Shown here: positions 40,193-49,022 of the stretch, piece by piece
Position numbering within the stretch: position 1 is the first letter of the stretch
Layout of the letters: every line of letters begins with the position of its first letter
DNA from: Mycobacterium sp. E1214
GTDB lineage: Bacteria; Actinomycetota; Actinomycetes; Mycobacteriales; Mycobacteriaceae
DNA: 64,000 nucleotides
Reading direction: 5' to 3'
NCBI RefSeq assembly: GCF_001666755.1
Contig: NZ_LZJC01000020.1
Location: 1-64,000, forward strand
Made by a program: the position numbers and the translations under genes
Notes under the pieces: model-generated
What the model was told of the DNA's origin: nothing
The model's input: only the letters and a program-made list of their open reading frames with translations
Database searches by the model: none

Positions 40193-41091
40193 GACGCCTT
40201 CTCCTCACGTTTGGCCCGCCGACCGCCGACCACGCGCAACAGGATCAACACGCTGAACGAGATCGCCAGCAGCACAATTGAAATGGCGGCGGCACCGGTC
40301 CGGTCGTCGTTTTCGATGAGGGCGCGGATCCACTGCGACGACACCTCGGTCCGGCCCGGGACGGCGCCGCCGATCGTCACCACCGAGCCGAACTCGCCGA
40401 TGCAGCGCGAGAACGCCAAACCCGCGCCGGTGAGCAACGCCGGCGTCAGGGACGGCAACACGATCGAGGTGAAGACCTTGGTGCCGGTGGCGCCCAGCGA
40501 CGCGGCGGCCTCCTCGATCTCGCGGTCGACCTCGAGCAGCACCGGCTGGACAGCGCGCACCACCAACGGCAGGGTGACGAACGCCAGCGCCATCGCGACC
40601 CCCGGCGGGGTGTGCTGCAGGTGCACACCGACCGGGCTGTTCTTGCCGTACAGGGCCAGCATCACCAGGCTGGTCACGATGGTCGGCAGCGCGAACGGCA
40701 AGTCGATGACGGCGTCGATGAAACCCTTGCCGACGAAGTCGTCGCGCACCAACACCCACGCCGTCGCGAGGCCGAACACCACGTTGAACACGGTGACCAC
40801 GACGGAGACGGTCAGCGTGACCCGAAACGATTCCACCGCGGCGTGCGAGGTGATTGCGAGCCAGAAGGCTTGCCAGCCACCGCCGCCCGCCTGCCAGGCG
40901 ATGGCCGACAACGGCAGCAGGACGATCACCGACAGCCAGAGCATCGTCACGCCGACCCGCAGCGACGTGGCGCCCGGCCGGCCCGCCGTCGCCGGGATCG
41001 CGGTGGGCGGCGGTGCGAGCGGCTCGCCGGGGTCATCGACCTCGGCCCGCAGTGCCGGCACCGCCGCGCGCTCGTCCACCGAGCGCGTCAT
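40189..41091 (-). CDS. cysT: Sulfate ABC importer permease CysT
   Basis: 300 residues. A hydrophilic Pro-rich N-terminus (1-40) precedes six transmembrane helices; the EAA loop is REIEEAAASLGATGTKVFTSIVLPSL. The open frame continues upstream, but ATG 41091 overlaps the subI stop by four bases (ATGA) and begins the conserved protein. Forms the transmembrane pore with CysW. Confidence 0.93.
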   Translation of the reverse strand: MTRSVDERAAVPALRAEVDDPGEPLAPPPTAIPATAGRPGATSLRVGVTMLWLSVIVLLPLSAIAWQAGGGGWQAFWLAITSHAAVESFRVTLTVSVVVTVFNVVFGLATAWVLVRDDFVGKGFIDAVIDLPFALPTIVTSLVMLALYGKNSPVGVHLQHTPPGVAMALAFVTLPLVVRAVQPVLLEVDREIEEAAASLGATGTKVFTSIVLPSLTPALLTGAGLAFSRCIGEFGSVVTIGGAVPGRTEVSSQWIRALIENDDRTGAAAISIVLLAISFSVLILLRVVGGRRAKREEKAS

Positions 41092-42122
41092 CCCGTGGCC
41101 TGCTTGTAAATCGTGGTGATGCTGCCGGTGTTCTTGTCGAACAGCTGCGGGTCGGCCGCGCTCCAACCGCCCAAATCGTCGATGGTCCACAGCTTGACCG
41201 GCACCGGATACTGGTCGCGGAACCGCGCGGCCACCGCCGGGTCGGTGGGCCGGAAACCGGCCTGCGCCCATACCTTTTGCGCCGCCGCCGTGTACTGGAA
41301 GTTCTTGAACGCGACCGCCGCCTCGAGGTGCGGGCTGGTGATCACGACGGCCACCGGGTTCTCGATCTTGAAGGTCTGTGACGGGATGAGGTGTTCGACG
41401 GCCTTGCCTTGGCGCTCGGCGGCGATGGCCTCGTTCTCGTAACTGATCAGCACGTCGCCGCTGCCCTCCACGAAGACGTCGGTCGCGATCCGCCCGGACC
41501 CCGGCCGCAGTTTCACGTGCTCGCGCACCAGCTTGGTGATGTAGTCGATGCCGGCGCGGCTGTCCGCGCCGCCGCCGCTCTTGGCGGCGTACGGCGCCAA
41601 CAGGTTCCACTTGGCCGAGCCCGAACTCAGCGGGCTCGGCGTGACCACCTCGATACCCGGGCGCAGCAGGTCGTCCCAGTCCCTGATGTTCTTCGGATTG
41701 CCCTTGCGGACCACCAGCGTCACCACCGAACCGAACGGGATCCCCTTGGTGTCGTCCTTGTCCCAGTCGGCGGACACCTTGCCGGCCTTCACCAGTCGGG
41801 TGATGTCGGGCTCGACGGAGAAGTTGACCAGGTCGGCGGGTTTGCCCTCGACGACGCCGCGCGACTGGTCGGCCGAGGCGGCGTAGGAGGCGATCACCTG
41901 CACGCTGCGGCCTTCCTCCGAGGCATTGAACGCCGGAATCACCTTGCTCCAACCCGGTTCCGGGACGGAGTAGGCGACCAGGGTGATCTTCGTGTTCCCA
42001 TCGGTCAGGCCGCCGCCGCCCACGGCGTCGCTGGCGCCGGCGTGACACGCGACGGCGGATGCGGCGACGACGGTCAGCGCGACGGCCGTCCGCCAGCGCG
42101 GCGCGTTGCCGGTGCTGAACAT
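41088..42122 (-). CDS. subI: Sulfate-binding lipoprotein
   Basis: 344 residues. Signal peptide ending in lipobox ASAVAC, so lipid-anchored outside the membrane. Periplasmic-binding-protein fold with the sulfate-binding family patterns ITLVAYSVPEPGWSKVIPAF, YAASADQSRGVVEG, GSAKWNLLAPYA and YENEAIAA. Delivers sulfate to CysTWA. A cysteine-rich leader ORF lies 99 bases upstream. Confidence 0.94.
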   Translation of the reverse strand: MFSTGNAPRWRTAVALTVVAASAVACHAGASDAVGGGGLTDGNTKITLVAYSVPEPGWSKVIPAFNASEEGRSVQVIASYAASADQSRGVVEGKPADLVNFSVEPDITRLVKAGKVSADWDKDDTKGIPFGSVVTLVVRKGNPKNIRDWDDLLRPGIEVVTPSPLSSGSAKWNLLAPYAAKSGGGADSRAGIDYITKLVREHVKLRPGSGRIATDVFVEGSGDVLISYENEAIAAERQGKAVEHLIPSQTFKIENPVAVVITSPHLEAAVAFKNFQYTAAAQKVWAQAGFRPTDPAVAARFRDQYPVPVKLWTIDDLGGWSAADPQLFDKNTGSITTIYKQATG

Positions 42123-42221
42123 AGGTGGCCTTCCGGGAGGGCTGCTGGGGAATTCCGGTGCCGCGGTCGGGCGACGGACGCGCCGGGACCGGTCACCGAT
42201 GCACCGGGCCGCTGCACAGCG

Positions 42222-42275
42222 TCAGCGGCGACAACACAGCGCGAGGGCGGAGCAAACATCCGACGCCACGGGCAT
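42222..42275 (-). CDS. Cysteine-rich leader peptide of the sulfate operon
   Basis: A 17-codon ORF reads MPVASDVCSALALCCRR-stop, with tandem Cys codons near its end. The -10 box TAGGCT ends seven bases before the ATG, the spacing of a leaderless transcript. Leaderless poly-cysteine sORFs that attenuate sulfur operons when cysteine is plentiful have been described in mycobacteria, including upstream of subI-type genes. Position and content here fit that mechanism. The downstream RNA folding was not computed. Confidence 0.75.
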   Translation of the reverse strand: MPVASDVCSALALCCRR

Positions 42276-42282
42276 GGCGGGA

Positions 42283-42288
42283 AGCCTA
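42283..42288 (-). promoter_or_regulatory. -10 box of the leaderless sulfur leader ORF
   Basis: TAGGCT on the minus strand, seven bases upstream of the leader-peptide ATG at 42275. It matches the mycobacterial TAnnnT -10 element at the position expected if transcription begins at the ATG. Confidence 0.6.
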
Positions 42289-42804
42289 ACAGCGGTCGCG
42301 GGGGGCCGCCGGGCGTCGCGGCCGGCGCGACGAGCGGTCTGCCAGCCACCGTTTCGCCGCAACCGGTGCCGCGCTATCCGGGTGGAACGGTGCCGCGGGG
42401 GGCGCGCGTCACAGCCACTGGCGGCGGGAGCCCAGCAACGCACGCCGGTCTCTGGGCCACCCGAGGCGACCGCACCCCGAAACGCACAGCGTGAGGGCCG
42501 TCGCGGCGCGCGGTCCGGGGGCGTGGCGGGGCCGGCACGCAACGCCGCGCGCGGCGTGCAGCGCGCCGGGCCCGGCACCGCCGATCGAGGTGCGCGAACG
42601 CGCCGTGTGACCCAGCAGCGGCGTAAAAGTCACGTTGAGGCAAAGCGGCCGGCGGCCGCGAGCGTCGGCCACGCGCATGCCGCCCGCCAGAAAACGAAAA
42701 TCCGCCGTGACCGGCGCTGGGCGGACGATTTCCGGGGCTACGCTGCGTTCAGGTTGAGTCCACAGCTGCCTCCCCTTCTCGAACTCTCTCGATGGGCTCC
42801 GTCT
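42289..42804. other. Gap between the sulfur leader and the STAS gene; no gene supported
   Basis: About 515 bases with open frames on both strands but Arg/Pro/Ala-rich shadow-like translations. It must contain the promoter of the STAS gene; TACGCT near 42738 could be a -10. Nothing else was recognised. Confidence 0.5.
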
Positions 42805-43293
42805 ATGACCGCCACTGCGCATTCCGAACTTCACCCGCTGGCCCAGCCCCGGCCGCGGGGTCAGCACCCTCTCGCCGAGTTGTCCCGCGCCCGCCTCTAC
42901 GCCTACGCGCGCAGCCTCGCCACGGTCGTACGCGTCGACGGCCAACTCGACGCGGCGAACGCCCGCGACGTCGCGCGGGCCCTGACCCGTTTCGCCGGGT
43001 TGAAATCGCCGCTGATCCTCGACCTCAGCCAGTTGAGCTTCGTCGGGGTCGACGGGTTCGGCGCGCTGCTGGCGCTCAATGCCGACCTGCGCGCCGCCCG
43101 CGTGCACTGCAGCGTGGTGCCCGGGCCGGCGCTGCGGCCGCTGCTGCGCATCGTGCCGGACAATGGCCTGGCGCTGTCGGAGTCGGTGGCCGAGGCGTTG
43201 CAGACCATTGACGACGTTCTCCAGGCGCGCCGTCAGGCCCTGTTCGACCTCGTCGGGCGCCGCCGGCCGGTGCGCCCGGCCGCCACAGCGTGA
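42805..43293 (+). CDS. STAS-domain protein (anti-sigma-factor-antagonist-like)
   Basis: 162 residues. STAS fold from about residue 35: YARSLATVVRVDGQLDAANARDVARAL then LILDLSQLSFVGVDGFGALLAL. Antagonists of this class free sigma factors such as SigF by binding anti-sigma factors. The usual phosphorylated Ser/Thr in the DSxG motif is replaced (GVDG, residues 81-84), so it would not be switched by phosphorylation there. It lies just before the photoprotection island, whose promoters look SigF-like; a functional link is only inferred. ATG 42805 was chosen from the conserved MTATAHSE start. Confidence 0.8.
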   Translation: MTATAHSELHPLAQPRPRGQHPLAELSRARLYAYARSLATVVRVDGQLDAANARDVARALTRFAGLKSPLILDLSQLSFVGVDGFGALLALNADLRAARVHCSVVPGPALRPLLRIVPDNGLALSESVAEALQTIDDVLQARRQALFDLVGRRRPVRPAATA

Positions 43294-43314
43294 ACCACCG
43301 AATTCCTTGAGCGG

Positions 43315-43803
43315 CTAGGCTTTCGGCGCCTCGCCCAGCTCGGCCCGGAAGCCGCGCATCGCCGACATCAGCGCGCCCAGCACGCGGTGGGCAGCGCGGA
43401 GTTCCTCGTCGGGCACGTCGGCGAGGGCCAATCGGGTGTGGGTGCCGAGCGGACCGAAGAACGAGCGGGCGGTCGCTAACCCCGACTCGCCGTGGCGCAG
43501 CACCACCTTGCGCCGGTCGCCGGGATGGTTGTCGCGGTGGATGTGTCCGGAGTCGATCAGCCGGTCCACCAGATAGGTGATCGCCGAACCGGACATGCCC
43601 ATTTGCTGGCTCAGGTCCCCCGAGGTCATCGGCCGCCCCGCCGTTTCGGCCACCATGATGTAGAGCAGCGCACGAAAATCGTTGGCGCGCATACTGTGTG
43701 ACGCCGCGAACAGCCGGCCGATCTGATCGGATTCGGTGGACAGCTCCCGCAGGTCGGCCGAGATGAGCGACTCCAGGGCGGCGCGCTGCTCGTCGGCGTT
43801 CAT
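43315..43803 (-). CDS. MarR-family regulator, probable carotenoid repressor (CrtR-like)
   Basis: 162 residues. Winged helix-turn-helix: MTSGDLSQQMGMSGSAITYLVDRLIDSGHI and the wing HPGDRRKVVLRHG. It is divergent from crtE, the arrangement of the Corynebacterium CrtR, a MarR repressor of crtEBI that responds to geranylgeranyl diphosphate. A 29-bp palindrome lies in its own promoter and a second near crtE. It is clearly paralogous to the MarR at 54927 (shared HIMVAETAG-like, AITYLVDR and LARSFF/TARSFF segments). Ligand not known. Confidence 0.85.
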   Translation of the reverse strand: MNADEQRAALESLISADLRELSTESDQIGRLFAASHSMRANDFRALLYIMVAETAGRPMTSGDLSQQMGMSGSAITYLVDRLIDSGHIHRDNHPGDRRKVVLRHGESGLATARSFFGPLGTHTRLALADVPDEELRAAHRVLGALMSAMRGFRAELGEAPKA

Positions 43804-43837
43804 AACGGTGGCAGCATATCCCCGACCGCCCGTTCTA

Positions 43838-43866
43838 TTCAGTTAGTTAATGTTTAAATTGTTGAA
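43838..43866. promoter_or_regulatory. 29-bp MarR-type operator, copy 1 (marR promoter)
   Basis: Palindrome beginning TTCAGTTAG and ending GTTGAA, with TTAAT at positions 10-14 and TTAA at 17-20. It starts 35 bases upstream of the marR start codon at 43803. It agrees at about 24 of 29 positions with copy 2 and is A+T-rich in a G+C-rich genome. Confidence 0.8.
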
Positions 43867-43912
43867 ACGGCGGCGACGGTGGGCCGACCCCGGGTGGCGC
43901 ACGGCGAAGATG

Positions 43913-43941
43913 TTCATTAAGTTAATCTTTAAGTTATTGAA
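43913..43941. promoter_or_regulatory. 29-bp MarR-type operator, copy 2 (crtE side)
   Basis: Same layout as copy 1: TTCA at 1-4, TTAAT at 10-14, TTAA at 17-20, TGAA at 26-29. It sits between marR and the SigF-like crtE promoter, so it could control both directions. Confidence 0.8.
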
Positions 43942-44006
43942 CGTAGGCTTGGCGTGCCGGACACGGCGGACAGGGGGCGGTTCGTAGCCGGTGCGGGGCC
44001 GACGTC

Positions 44007-44032
44007 TGTTTTGGCCGCTGAGCAGCGGGTAT
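44007..44032 (+). promoter_or_regulatory. SigF-like promoter of the crt operon
   Basis: TGTTT, exactly 15 bases, GGGTAT. The mycobacterial SigF consensus is GGTTT-N15-GGGTA. The predicted start is about 60 bases before the crtE ATG. SigF is known to control carotenoid pigment in M. smegmatis. Confidence 0.65.
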
Positions 44033-44098
44033 GACCGCGAGTGTTGGGCCGGTTGCGGGCTGATCATGCCAAGCCGTCCGGGAGGGAGCTTGCGCGCG

Positions 44099-45199
44099 AT
44101 GAGAGTGTCTTTACAGTCGCCCGTCGCGGCGACGCTACGGCCGGATGACTTCGACGCCTGGCGGTCCGACGTCCGGCGTAGCGTGCTTGGCGAGCTGGCC
44201 CAGTTCGTCGACCGCCGCTGCGCGGAGCTCGACGCCACCCGCGTCGACGCCACCGCGGAGATCCTGGCGGACTTCGTCTCCGGCGGTAAATGTTTGCGGT
44301 CCACCTTCCTTTATCTGGGCTGGCTGTGCGGCGCGCCCGCCAGCGCCGCTGCCCTGCGCGCCGCGGCCAGCCTCGAGCTCATGCATGCCTTCGCCCTGTT
44401 ACAGGACGACGTTATGGACTCCTCCCCGCAACGGCGGGGCCGCCCGGCCGCGCATCTGCGGTTCGCGCAATGGCACCGCGACCGCGGGCTGTCCGGGTCG
44501 TCGCAGCGATTCGGGGAATCGTCGGCGGTGCTGCTCGGCGACCTGTGCCTGATCTGGGCCGAACAGATGTTGCGGGAAAGCGGAATCGCGCCGGATCGCC
44601 TGGCGGGGGTGTGGGCCCGCTATGACGCCATGCGCACCGAGCTGGCCGTGGGCCAGTTCGCGGACCTGACCAGCGATGTGCGGAACATGCCCGAGCTCGA
44701 GACGGTGCTGGACGTGGCGCGGCGCAAATCGGGCAACTACACGGTGCGCCGCCCGCTGGAAATCGGTGCCGCACTGGCCGGGTGCGACGACGCCACGCTG
44801 GCGCGGTTGGGCCGCTACGGCGCGGCCGTCGGCGAGGCCTTCCAGCTGCGCGACGACGTGCTCGGCGTCTTCGGCTCCCCCGCCGCCACCGGCAAGCCGT
44901 GCGGCGGTGACCTGCTGGAACGCAAGGCCACCAGCGTCGTGGTGGCCGCGCATCAGCTGGCCGACCCGGCGACCCGGCGCGAGCTGACGGCCTTGATCGA
45001 GCGCGACACCCTCGACGACGAGGCGATCAATCGGTGGCAGGCCTTGATTGTGGCGACCGGAGCTGTTCAGCTGATTGAGGAGATGATCGGCGATCGTGTC
45101 GCAGCGGCCCGCGACCTGGTGAACGACCTGGCCATCGACGAGCCCGTCCGCGCCGCGCTGGGCGCAATGGCGGCTGCCTGCACGGATCGCGCCGAATGA
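44099..45199 (+). CDS. crtE: Geranylgeranyl diphosphate synthase
   Basis: 366 residues. Trans-prenyltransferase that extends farnesyl-type diphosphate to C20, the carotenoid precursor. First Asp-rich motif DDVMD at 103-107; second region LRDDVLGVFG (last Asp replaced by Gly, as in many homologues). GGKCLRS is the diphosphate-binding start. ATG 44099 has GGAGGGAG upstream and the SigF-like promoter about 65 bases away; longer frames from 43991 or 44066 are less likely. First gene of an eight-gene operon. Confidence 0.92.
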   Translation: MRVSLQSPVAATLRPDDFDAWRSDVRRSVLGELAQFVDRRCAELDATRVDATAEILADFVSGGKCLRSTFLYLGWLCGAPASAAALRAAASLELMHAFALLQDDVMDSSPQRRGRPAAHLRFAQWHRDRGLSGSSQRFGESSAVLLGDLCLIWAEQMLRESGIAPDRLAGVWARYDAMRTELAVGQFADLTSDVRNMPELETVLDVARRKSGNYTVRRPLEIGAALAGCDDATLARLGRYGAAVGEAFQLRDDVLGVFGSPAATGKPCGGDLLERKATSVVVAAHQLADPATRRELTALIERDTLDDEAINRWQALIVATGAVQLIEEMIGDRVAAARDLVNDLAIDEPVRAALGAMAAACTDRAE

Positions 45200-45226
45200 C
45201 CGTTACGACGTGGGGAGCTCTCTAGC

Positions 45227-46744
45227 ATGCGAACCGTCAAGGGGCGCGGCGATCACGTGGTGGTGATCGGCGCCGGGCTGGCCGGGCTGGCCGCGGCGTT
45301 GCACCTGGCCGGGCGAGGACGCGCGGTCACGGTGGTCGAGCGGTATCCATGGCCGGGCGGGCGGGCCGGAAGGCTCGACATCGACGGCTACCGGATCGAC
45401 ACCGGGCCGACGGTGCTGACGATGCCGGACATCATCGACGACACCTTCGCCGCCGTCGGCGAGACGCGGTCGGACCGGCTCGAGCTGCTACACCTCGACC
45501 CGGCCTACCGCGCCACGTTCTCCGACGGCAGCGCGCTGGACGTCCACAGCGACGCGGACCGGATGACGGCCGCCGTCGAAGAGTTCGCTGGCTTCGGGCA
45601 GGCAGCGGGCTATCGCAAGTTGCGCGAATGGCTGACGCGGCTGTACCGCATCGAATTCGACGGCTTCATCGCCGCGAATTTCGATTCGCCACTGTCGCTG
45701 CTCACGCCGCAACTCGCGCGGCTGGCCGCCATCGGCGGCTTCCGCAAGTGGGACCGGATGGTCAAGCGTTACCTCAGCGACCCGCGGCTGCAGCGGGTAT
45801 TCACCTTCCAATCGCTGTATGCGGGGGTGGCGCCGCGGGACGCGCTGGCGGTCTACGCGGTCATCGCCTACATGGACACCATTGCGGGCGTGGTGTTTCC
45901 GCGCGGCGGCGTGCGCGCGCTGCCGGATGCGCTGGCGGCGGCCGCCGCCGACGCGGGCGTGCGGTTCTGCTACGGCGCGCCCGTCACCGCGCTCGAGCGT
46001 TCCGGGGATCGGGTCGTCGCCGTGCGCACCGATGCCGAGCGCATCGCCTGTGACGCGGTCATCCTGACCACCGAGCTGCCGCAAACCTACGCGTTGCTGG
46101 GCCGCACGCCGCGCCGCGCGGTACCGCTGCGCGCCTCGCCATCGGCGGTAGTGGCCCACCTCGGGTGCCCGGCCCTGGCCTCCGGAACCGCGCACCACAC
46201 CATCCTTTTCGGTGACGCCTGGGACCGGACCTTCACCGACATCATCCGCGACGGGCGGGTGATGACCGATCCGTCGTTGTTGGTGACGCGGCCCACCGCG
46301 GGCGACCCGAGCCTGGCGCCTCAGGGGCGTGACCTGCTCTACGTGTTGGCCCCCGCGCCGAACCTGGACCGCGGCACCGTCGACTGGGCGAGCACGGCTG
46401 ACGGCTACGTCGAGACCATGATCGCCACGGTCGCCGACCGGCTGCTGCCCGGTTTGGCCGAGGAGGCACAGGTGCTCGACGTGGTCACGCCCGTGGACTG
46501 GGCCCGGCAGGGCATGGCGGCCGGCAGCCCGTTCGCGGTGTCGCACACCTTCGGCCAGACCGGCCCGTTCCGCCCGGCCAACATGGTGCGAGGCATCGAA
46601 AACGCCGTCCTCGCAGGGTCTTCCACCGTGCCGGGAGTGGGCGTTCCCACCACGCTGATCTCCGGGCGGCTGGCCGCGGACCGCGTCACCGGGGTGGCCA
46701 AGCGCCCGGCCACGCACGTCGACCTGAAAGCGGCGCTGCCATGA
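45227..46744 (+). CDS. crtI: Phytoene desaturase
   Basis: 505 residues. FAD-dependent desaturase turning phytoene into lycopene. N-terminal dinucleotide fold VVVIGAGLAGLAAALHLAGRG, then ERYPWPGGRAGRL, IDTGPTVLTMPDI, and the C-terminal carotenoid-desaturase signature (ENAVLAGSSTVPGVGVPTTLISGRLAADRV). It starts 27 bases after crtE and overlaps crtB by four bases (ATGA). Confidence 0.95.
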   Translation: MRTVKGRGDHVVVIGAGLAGLAAALHLAGRGRAVTVVERYPWPGGRAGRLDIDGYRIDTGPTVLTMPDIIDDTFAAVGETRSDRLELLHLDPAYRATFSDGSALDVHSDADRMTAAVEEFAGFGQAAGYRKLREWLTRLYRIEFDGFIAANFDSPLSLLTPQLARLAAIGGFRKWDRMVKRYLSDPRLQRVFTFQSLYAGVAPRDALAVYAVIAYMDTIAGVVFPRGGVRALPDALAAAAADAGVRFCYGAPVTALERSGDRVVAVRTDAERIACDAVILTTELPQTYALLGRTPRRAVPLRASPSAVVAHLGCPALASGTAHHTILFGDAWDRTFTDIIRDGRVMTDPSLLVTRPTAGDPSLAPQGRDLLYVLAPAPNLDRGTVDWASTADGYVETMIATVADRLLPGLAEEAQVLDVVTPVDWARQGMAAGSPFAVSHTFGQTGPFRPANMVRGIENAVLAGSSTVPGVGVPTTLISGRLAADRVTGVAKRPATHVDLKAALP

Positions 46745-47700
46745 TCCGCGGCGAGCTGGACGCGGCGGGCATCGACGATCCGCGGCTGCGCGACGGGTAT
46801 CGCCGCTGCCGCGAACTCAACGCCGCGCACGGCCGCACGTTCTTCCTCGCGACCCGGCTGCTCGCCCCCGACCAGCGGCCGGCGGTGCACGCGTTGTACG
46901 GCTTCGCCCGCTACGCCGACGACATCCTCGACGACCTCGACTCCCAGGAAGGCGTCGAAAGCCGGGGCAGGCGCCTGCAGGAGCTCTCCGAGCAGTTCTT
47001 CGCCGGCGGTAACCACCTCGAGGACCCGGTGCTGGCCGCGGTCACCCACACCGCGCGCCGCTACGGAATCGCGACCGAACTCTTCGACGACTTCCTGGCA
47101 TCCATGCGCATGGACCTCACGATCACCGACTATCCCCATCGCGAGGCCCTCAACCAGTACATGCGTGGCTCCGCCGAAGTCATTGGCCTGCAAGTGCTTC
47201 CGGTGCTAGGGACGGTGGCGCCGGTCGAGGAGACCGCCCCCTACGCCGCCGCGTTGGGCCGGGCGTTCCAGCTCACCAACTTCCTGCGCGACGTCGACGA
47301 GGACCTGCTGCGTTGCCGGGTCTACCTGCCGGCCGACGAGCTCGCCGCCGGCGGGGTCGACCGCGACCTGCTGATGTGGTGCCACACGCACCGCCGCACC
47401 GACCCGCGGGTGCGTGACGCCCTGGCCGCTCAGCACGAAATCACCAGGCGGACCTACCGATTCGCCGCGCAGGGGATCGACATGCTGGCCCCCCGGTCAC
47501 GCCCGTGCGTGGCGGCCGCGGCGACGCTGTACTCGGAGATCCTCGACCGCATCGAGGCCAGCGAGTTCGCGGTGTTCTCGCAGCGCGCCACCGTCGGCAC
47601 GATGCGACGCCTGCAGGTCGGCGGCCTGGGCCTGTTACGGTCGTGGCGGGCGCGTAACGCCGCGCCGAGCGTGTCGGGTTTCACCTCGGGGGCCGCATGA
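46741..47700 (+). CDS. crtB: Phytoene synthase
   Basis: 319 residues. Head-to-head condensation of two geranylgeranyl diphosphates. Motifs: FFLATRLLAPDQR, first Asp motif RYADDILDDLD, and the second, QLTNFLRDVDEDL. It overlaps both crtI and crtYc by four bases, implying tight translational coupling. Confidence 0.95.
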   Translation: MIRGELDAAGIDDPRLRDGYRRCRELNAAHGRTFFLATRLLAPDQRPAVHALYGFARYADDILDDLDSQEGVESRGRRLQELSEQFFAGGNHLEDPVLAAVTHTARRYGIATELFDDFLASMRMDLTITDYPHREALNQYMRGSAEVIGLQVLPVLGTVAPVEETAPYAAALGRAFQLTNFLRDVDEDLLRCRVYLPADELAAGGVDRDLLMWCHTHRRTDPRVRDALAAQHEITRRTYRFAAQGIDMLAPRSRPCVAAAATLYSEILDRIEASEFAVFSQRATVGTMRRLQVGGLGLLRSWRARNAAPSVSGFTSGAA

Positions 47701-48020
47701 CGGATCGGTGGCAGTACCTGGCGGTCCTGGCCGCATGCCTGGCCGTCACCGCGCCGTTGGAGGCCTTCGGGCCGGGCGTGTACCGGCAGCTGCGCCGGCT
47801 CGTCGTCGCCGTCGTGCCCGTCGCGGCGGTCTTCTTGCTGTGGGACGAGATCGCGGTGGCCGCGCGGGTGTGGAACTACAACGAGCGCTACCTCGTCGGG
47901 CTCGACGTTCCCTTCCACGTCCCGATCGAGGAAGTGTTGTTCTTCGTCGTCATTCCCGTGTGCGCCCTGCTGACCTACAACGCGGTGAGCACCATCCTGG
48001 CCCGGGTGCGGCGGCGATGA
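47697..48020 (+). CDS. crtYc: Lycopene cyclase subunit CrtYc
   Basis: 107 residues, three predicted membrane helices. The conserved PxE(E)xxFF motif is FHVPIEEVLFFVVIP. It forms a heterodimer with CrtYd and cyclises lycopene ends to beta-ionone rings, the actinobacterial arrangement first shown in Brevibacterium and Mycobacterium. It overlaps its neighbours by four bases on each side. Confidence 0.93.
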   Translation: MTDRWQYLAVLAACLAVTAPLEAFGPGVYRQLRRLVVAVVPVAAVFLLWDEIAVAARVWNYNERYLVGLDVPFHVPIEEVLFFVVIPVCALLTYNAVSTILARVRRR

Positions 48021-48328
48021 CCGGTCTGGGTTACACGGTGCCGGCGGTCGCGGCGGTCGTGGCCGTCTGCGCCGCCGAAGTGGTGGTGTTGCGGACCGGG
48101 CTGTTCCGGCGCCTGGCCTACTGGCTGTCGATGGTGATCGTGCTCGGATTCCAGATTCCGGTCGACGGCTGGCTGACCAAGCTGAGCTCGCCGATCGTGC
48201 GGTACGACGAACGGCAGATCAGCGGCTGGCGCTTCCCCTTCGACATCCCGGTGGAGGACTTCCTGTTCGGCTTCGCCCTGGCGACCGCGGTGCTGCTGTT
48301 GTGGGAGCGGCAACGTGCGCGCCGGTAA
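48017..48328 (+). CDS. crtYd: Lycopene cyclase subunit CrtYd
   Basis: 103 residues, three predicted membrane helices. Shares the pattern PFDIPVEDFLFGFAL with CrtYc, showing that the two subunits are related halves. It starts at ATG 48017 within the end of crtYc. The last 14 bases overlap the methyltransferase gene. Confidence 0.92.
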   Translation: MTGLGYTVPAVAAVVAVCAAEVVVLRTGLFRRLAYWLSMVIVLGFQIPVDGWLTKLSSPIVRYDERQISGWRFPFDIPVEDFLFGFALATAVLLLWERQRARR

Positions 48329-49022
48329 CCAGCTGGCGGCGGCGTTCGACGCGGGCGCCGACGCCTACGACCGCCTGGTGGGCCGCAGCCCCGGCTACCA
48401 CGACCAGCTGCTGCTCTCGGCCAGCCGGATGCGAATTCCGAACCGCGGCAGGGGCCTACGGCTGCTTGACGCGGGCTGCGGAACCGGCGCGTCGACGGCC
48501 GCGCTGCTCGCGGTCGCCCCGGAGGCCGACATCGTCGCGGTGGACGCGTCGCGCGGCATGCTCGACGTGGCGCGCGCGAAGCCGTGGCCGGACTCGGTGC
48601 GCTTCGTGCACACGCCCATCGAGCGGCTCGCCGAGCACGGCATCTCCGGGCCGTTCGACGGCATCCTGGCCGCCTACCTGATCCGCAACCTCGCCGACCC
48701 CGATCAGCAACTGCGCGCGTTCCGGACGCTGCTGCGGCCCGGCGGCACGCTGGCCGTGCACGAATACTCGGTCCGCGACTCCCCCGCGGCCACCGCGATC
48801 TGGCACGCCGTGTGCTGGGGCGTCATCATCCCGTCCGGGTGGTGGCGCACGCGCGACGCCGGGCTGTACCGCTACCTGTGGCGCAGCGTGCTCGGCTTCG
48901 ACGGCGTCACCCGGTTCCGCGCCCGCCTGCGCGAGGCCGGGTTCACCGCGGTGCACAGCGACACGATGCCCGGCTGGGAGGCCAACATCGTGCACACCTT
49001 CCTGGCGGACGCGCCGCGATGA
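48315..49022 (+). CDS. SAM methyltransferase of the carotenoid operon (CrtT-like)
   Basis: 235 residues. Class I methyltransferase: LRLLDAGCGTGASTAALL, ADIVAVDASRGML, PFDGILAAYLIRNL, LLRPGGTLAVHEY. It is in the same place as crtT in Streptomyces crt clusters, whose exact substrate is unsettled. The start is GTG 48315, inside crtYd; four bases overlap crtU. It could methylate a carotenoid or a precursor quinone; the sequence also resembles UbiE-type enzymes. Confidence 0.82.
   Translation: MRAGNQLAAAFDAGADAYDRLVGRSPGYHDQLLLSASRMRIPNRGRGLRLLDAGCGTGASTAALLAVAPEADIVAVDASRGMLDVARAKPWPDSVRFVHTPIERLAEHGISGPFDGILAAYLIRNLADPDQQLRAFRTLLRPGGTLAVHEYSVRDSPAATAIWHAVCWGVIIPSGWWRTRDAGLYRYLWRSVLGFDGVTRFRARLREAGFTAVHSDTMPGWEANIVHTFLADAPR

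Noticed and set aside
42106..42804. Upstream part of the STAS frame
   Set aside because: Arg/Gly/Ala-rich with no domain; it would overlap the sulfur leader antisense.
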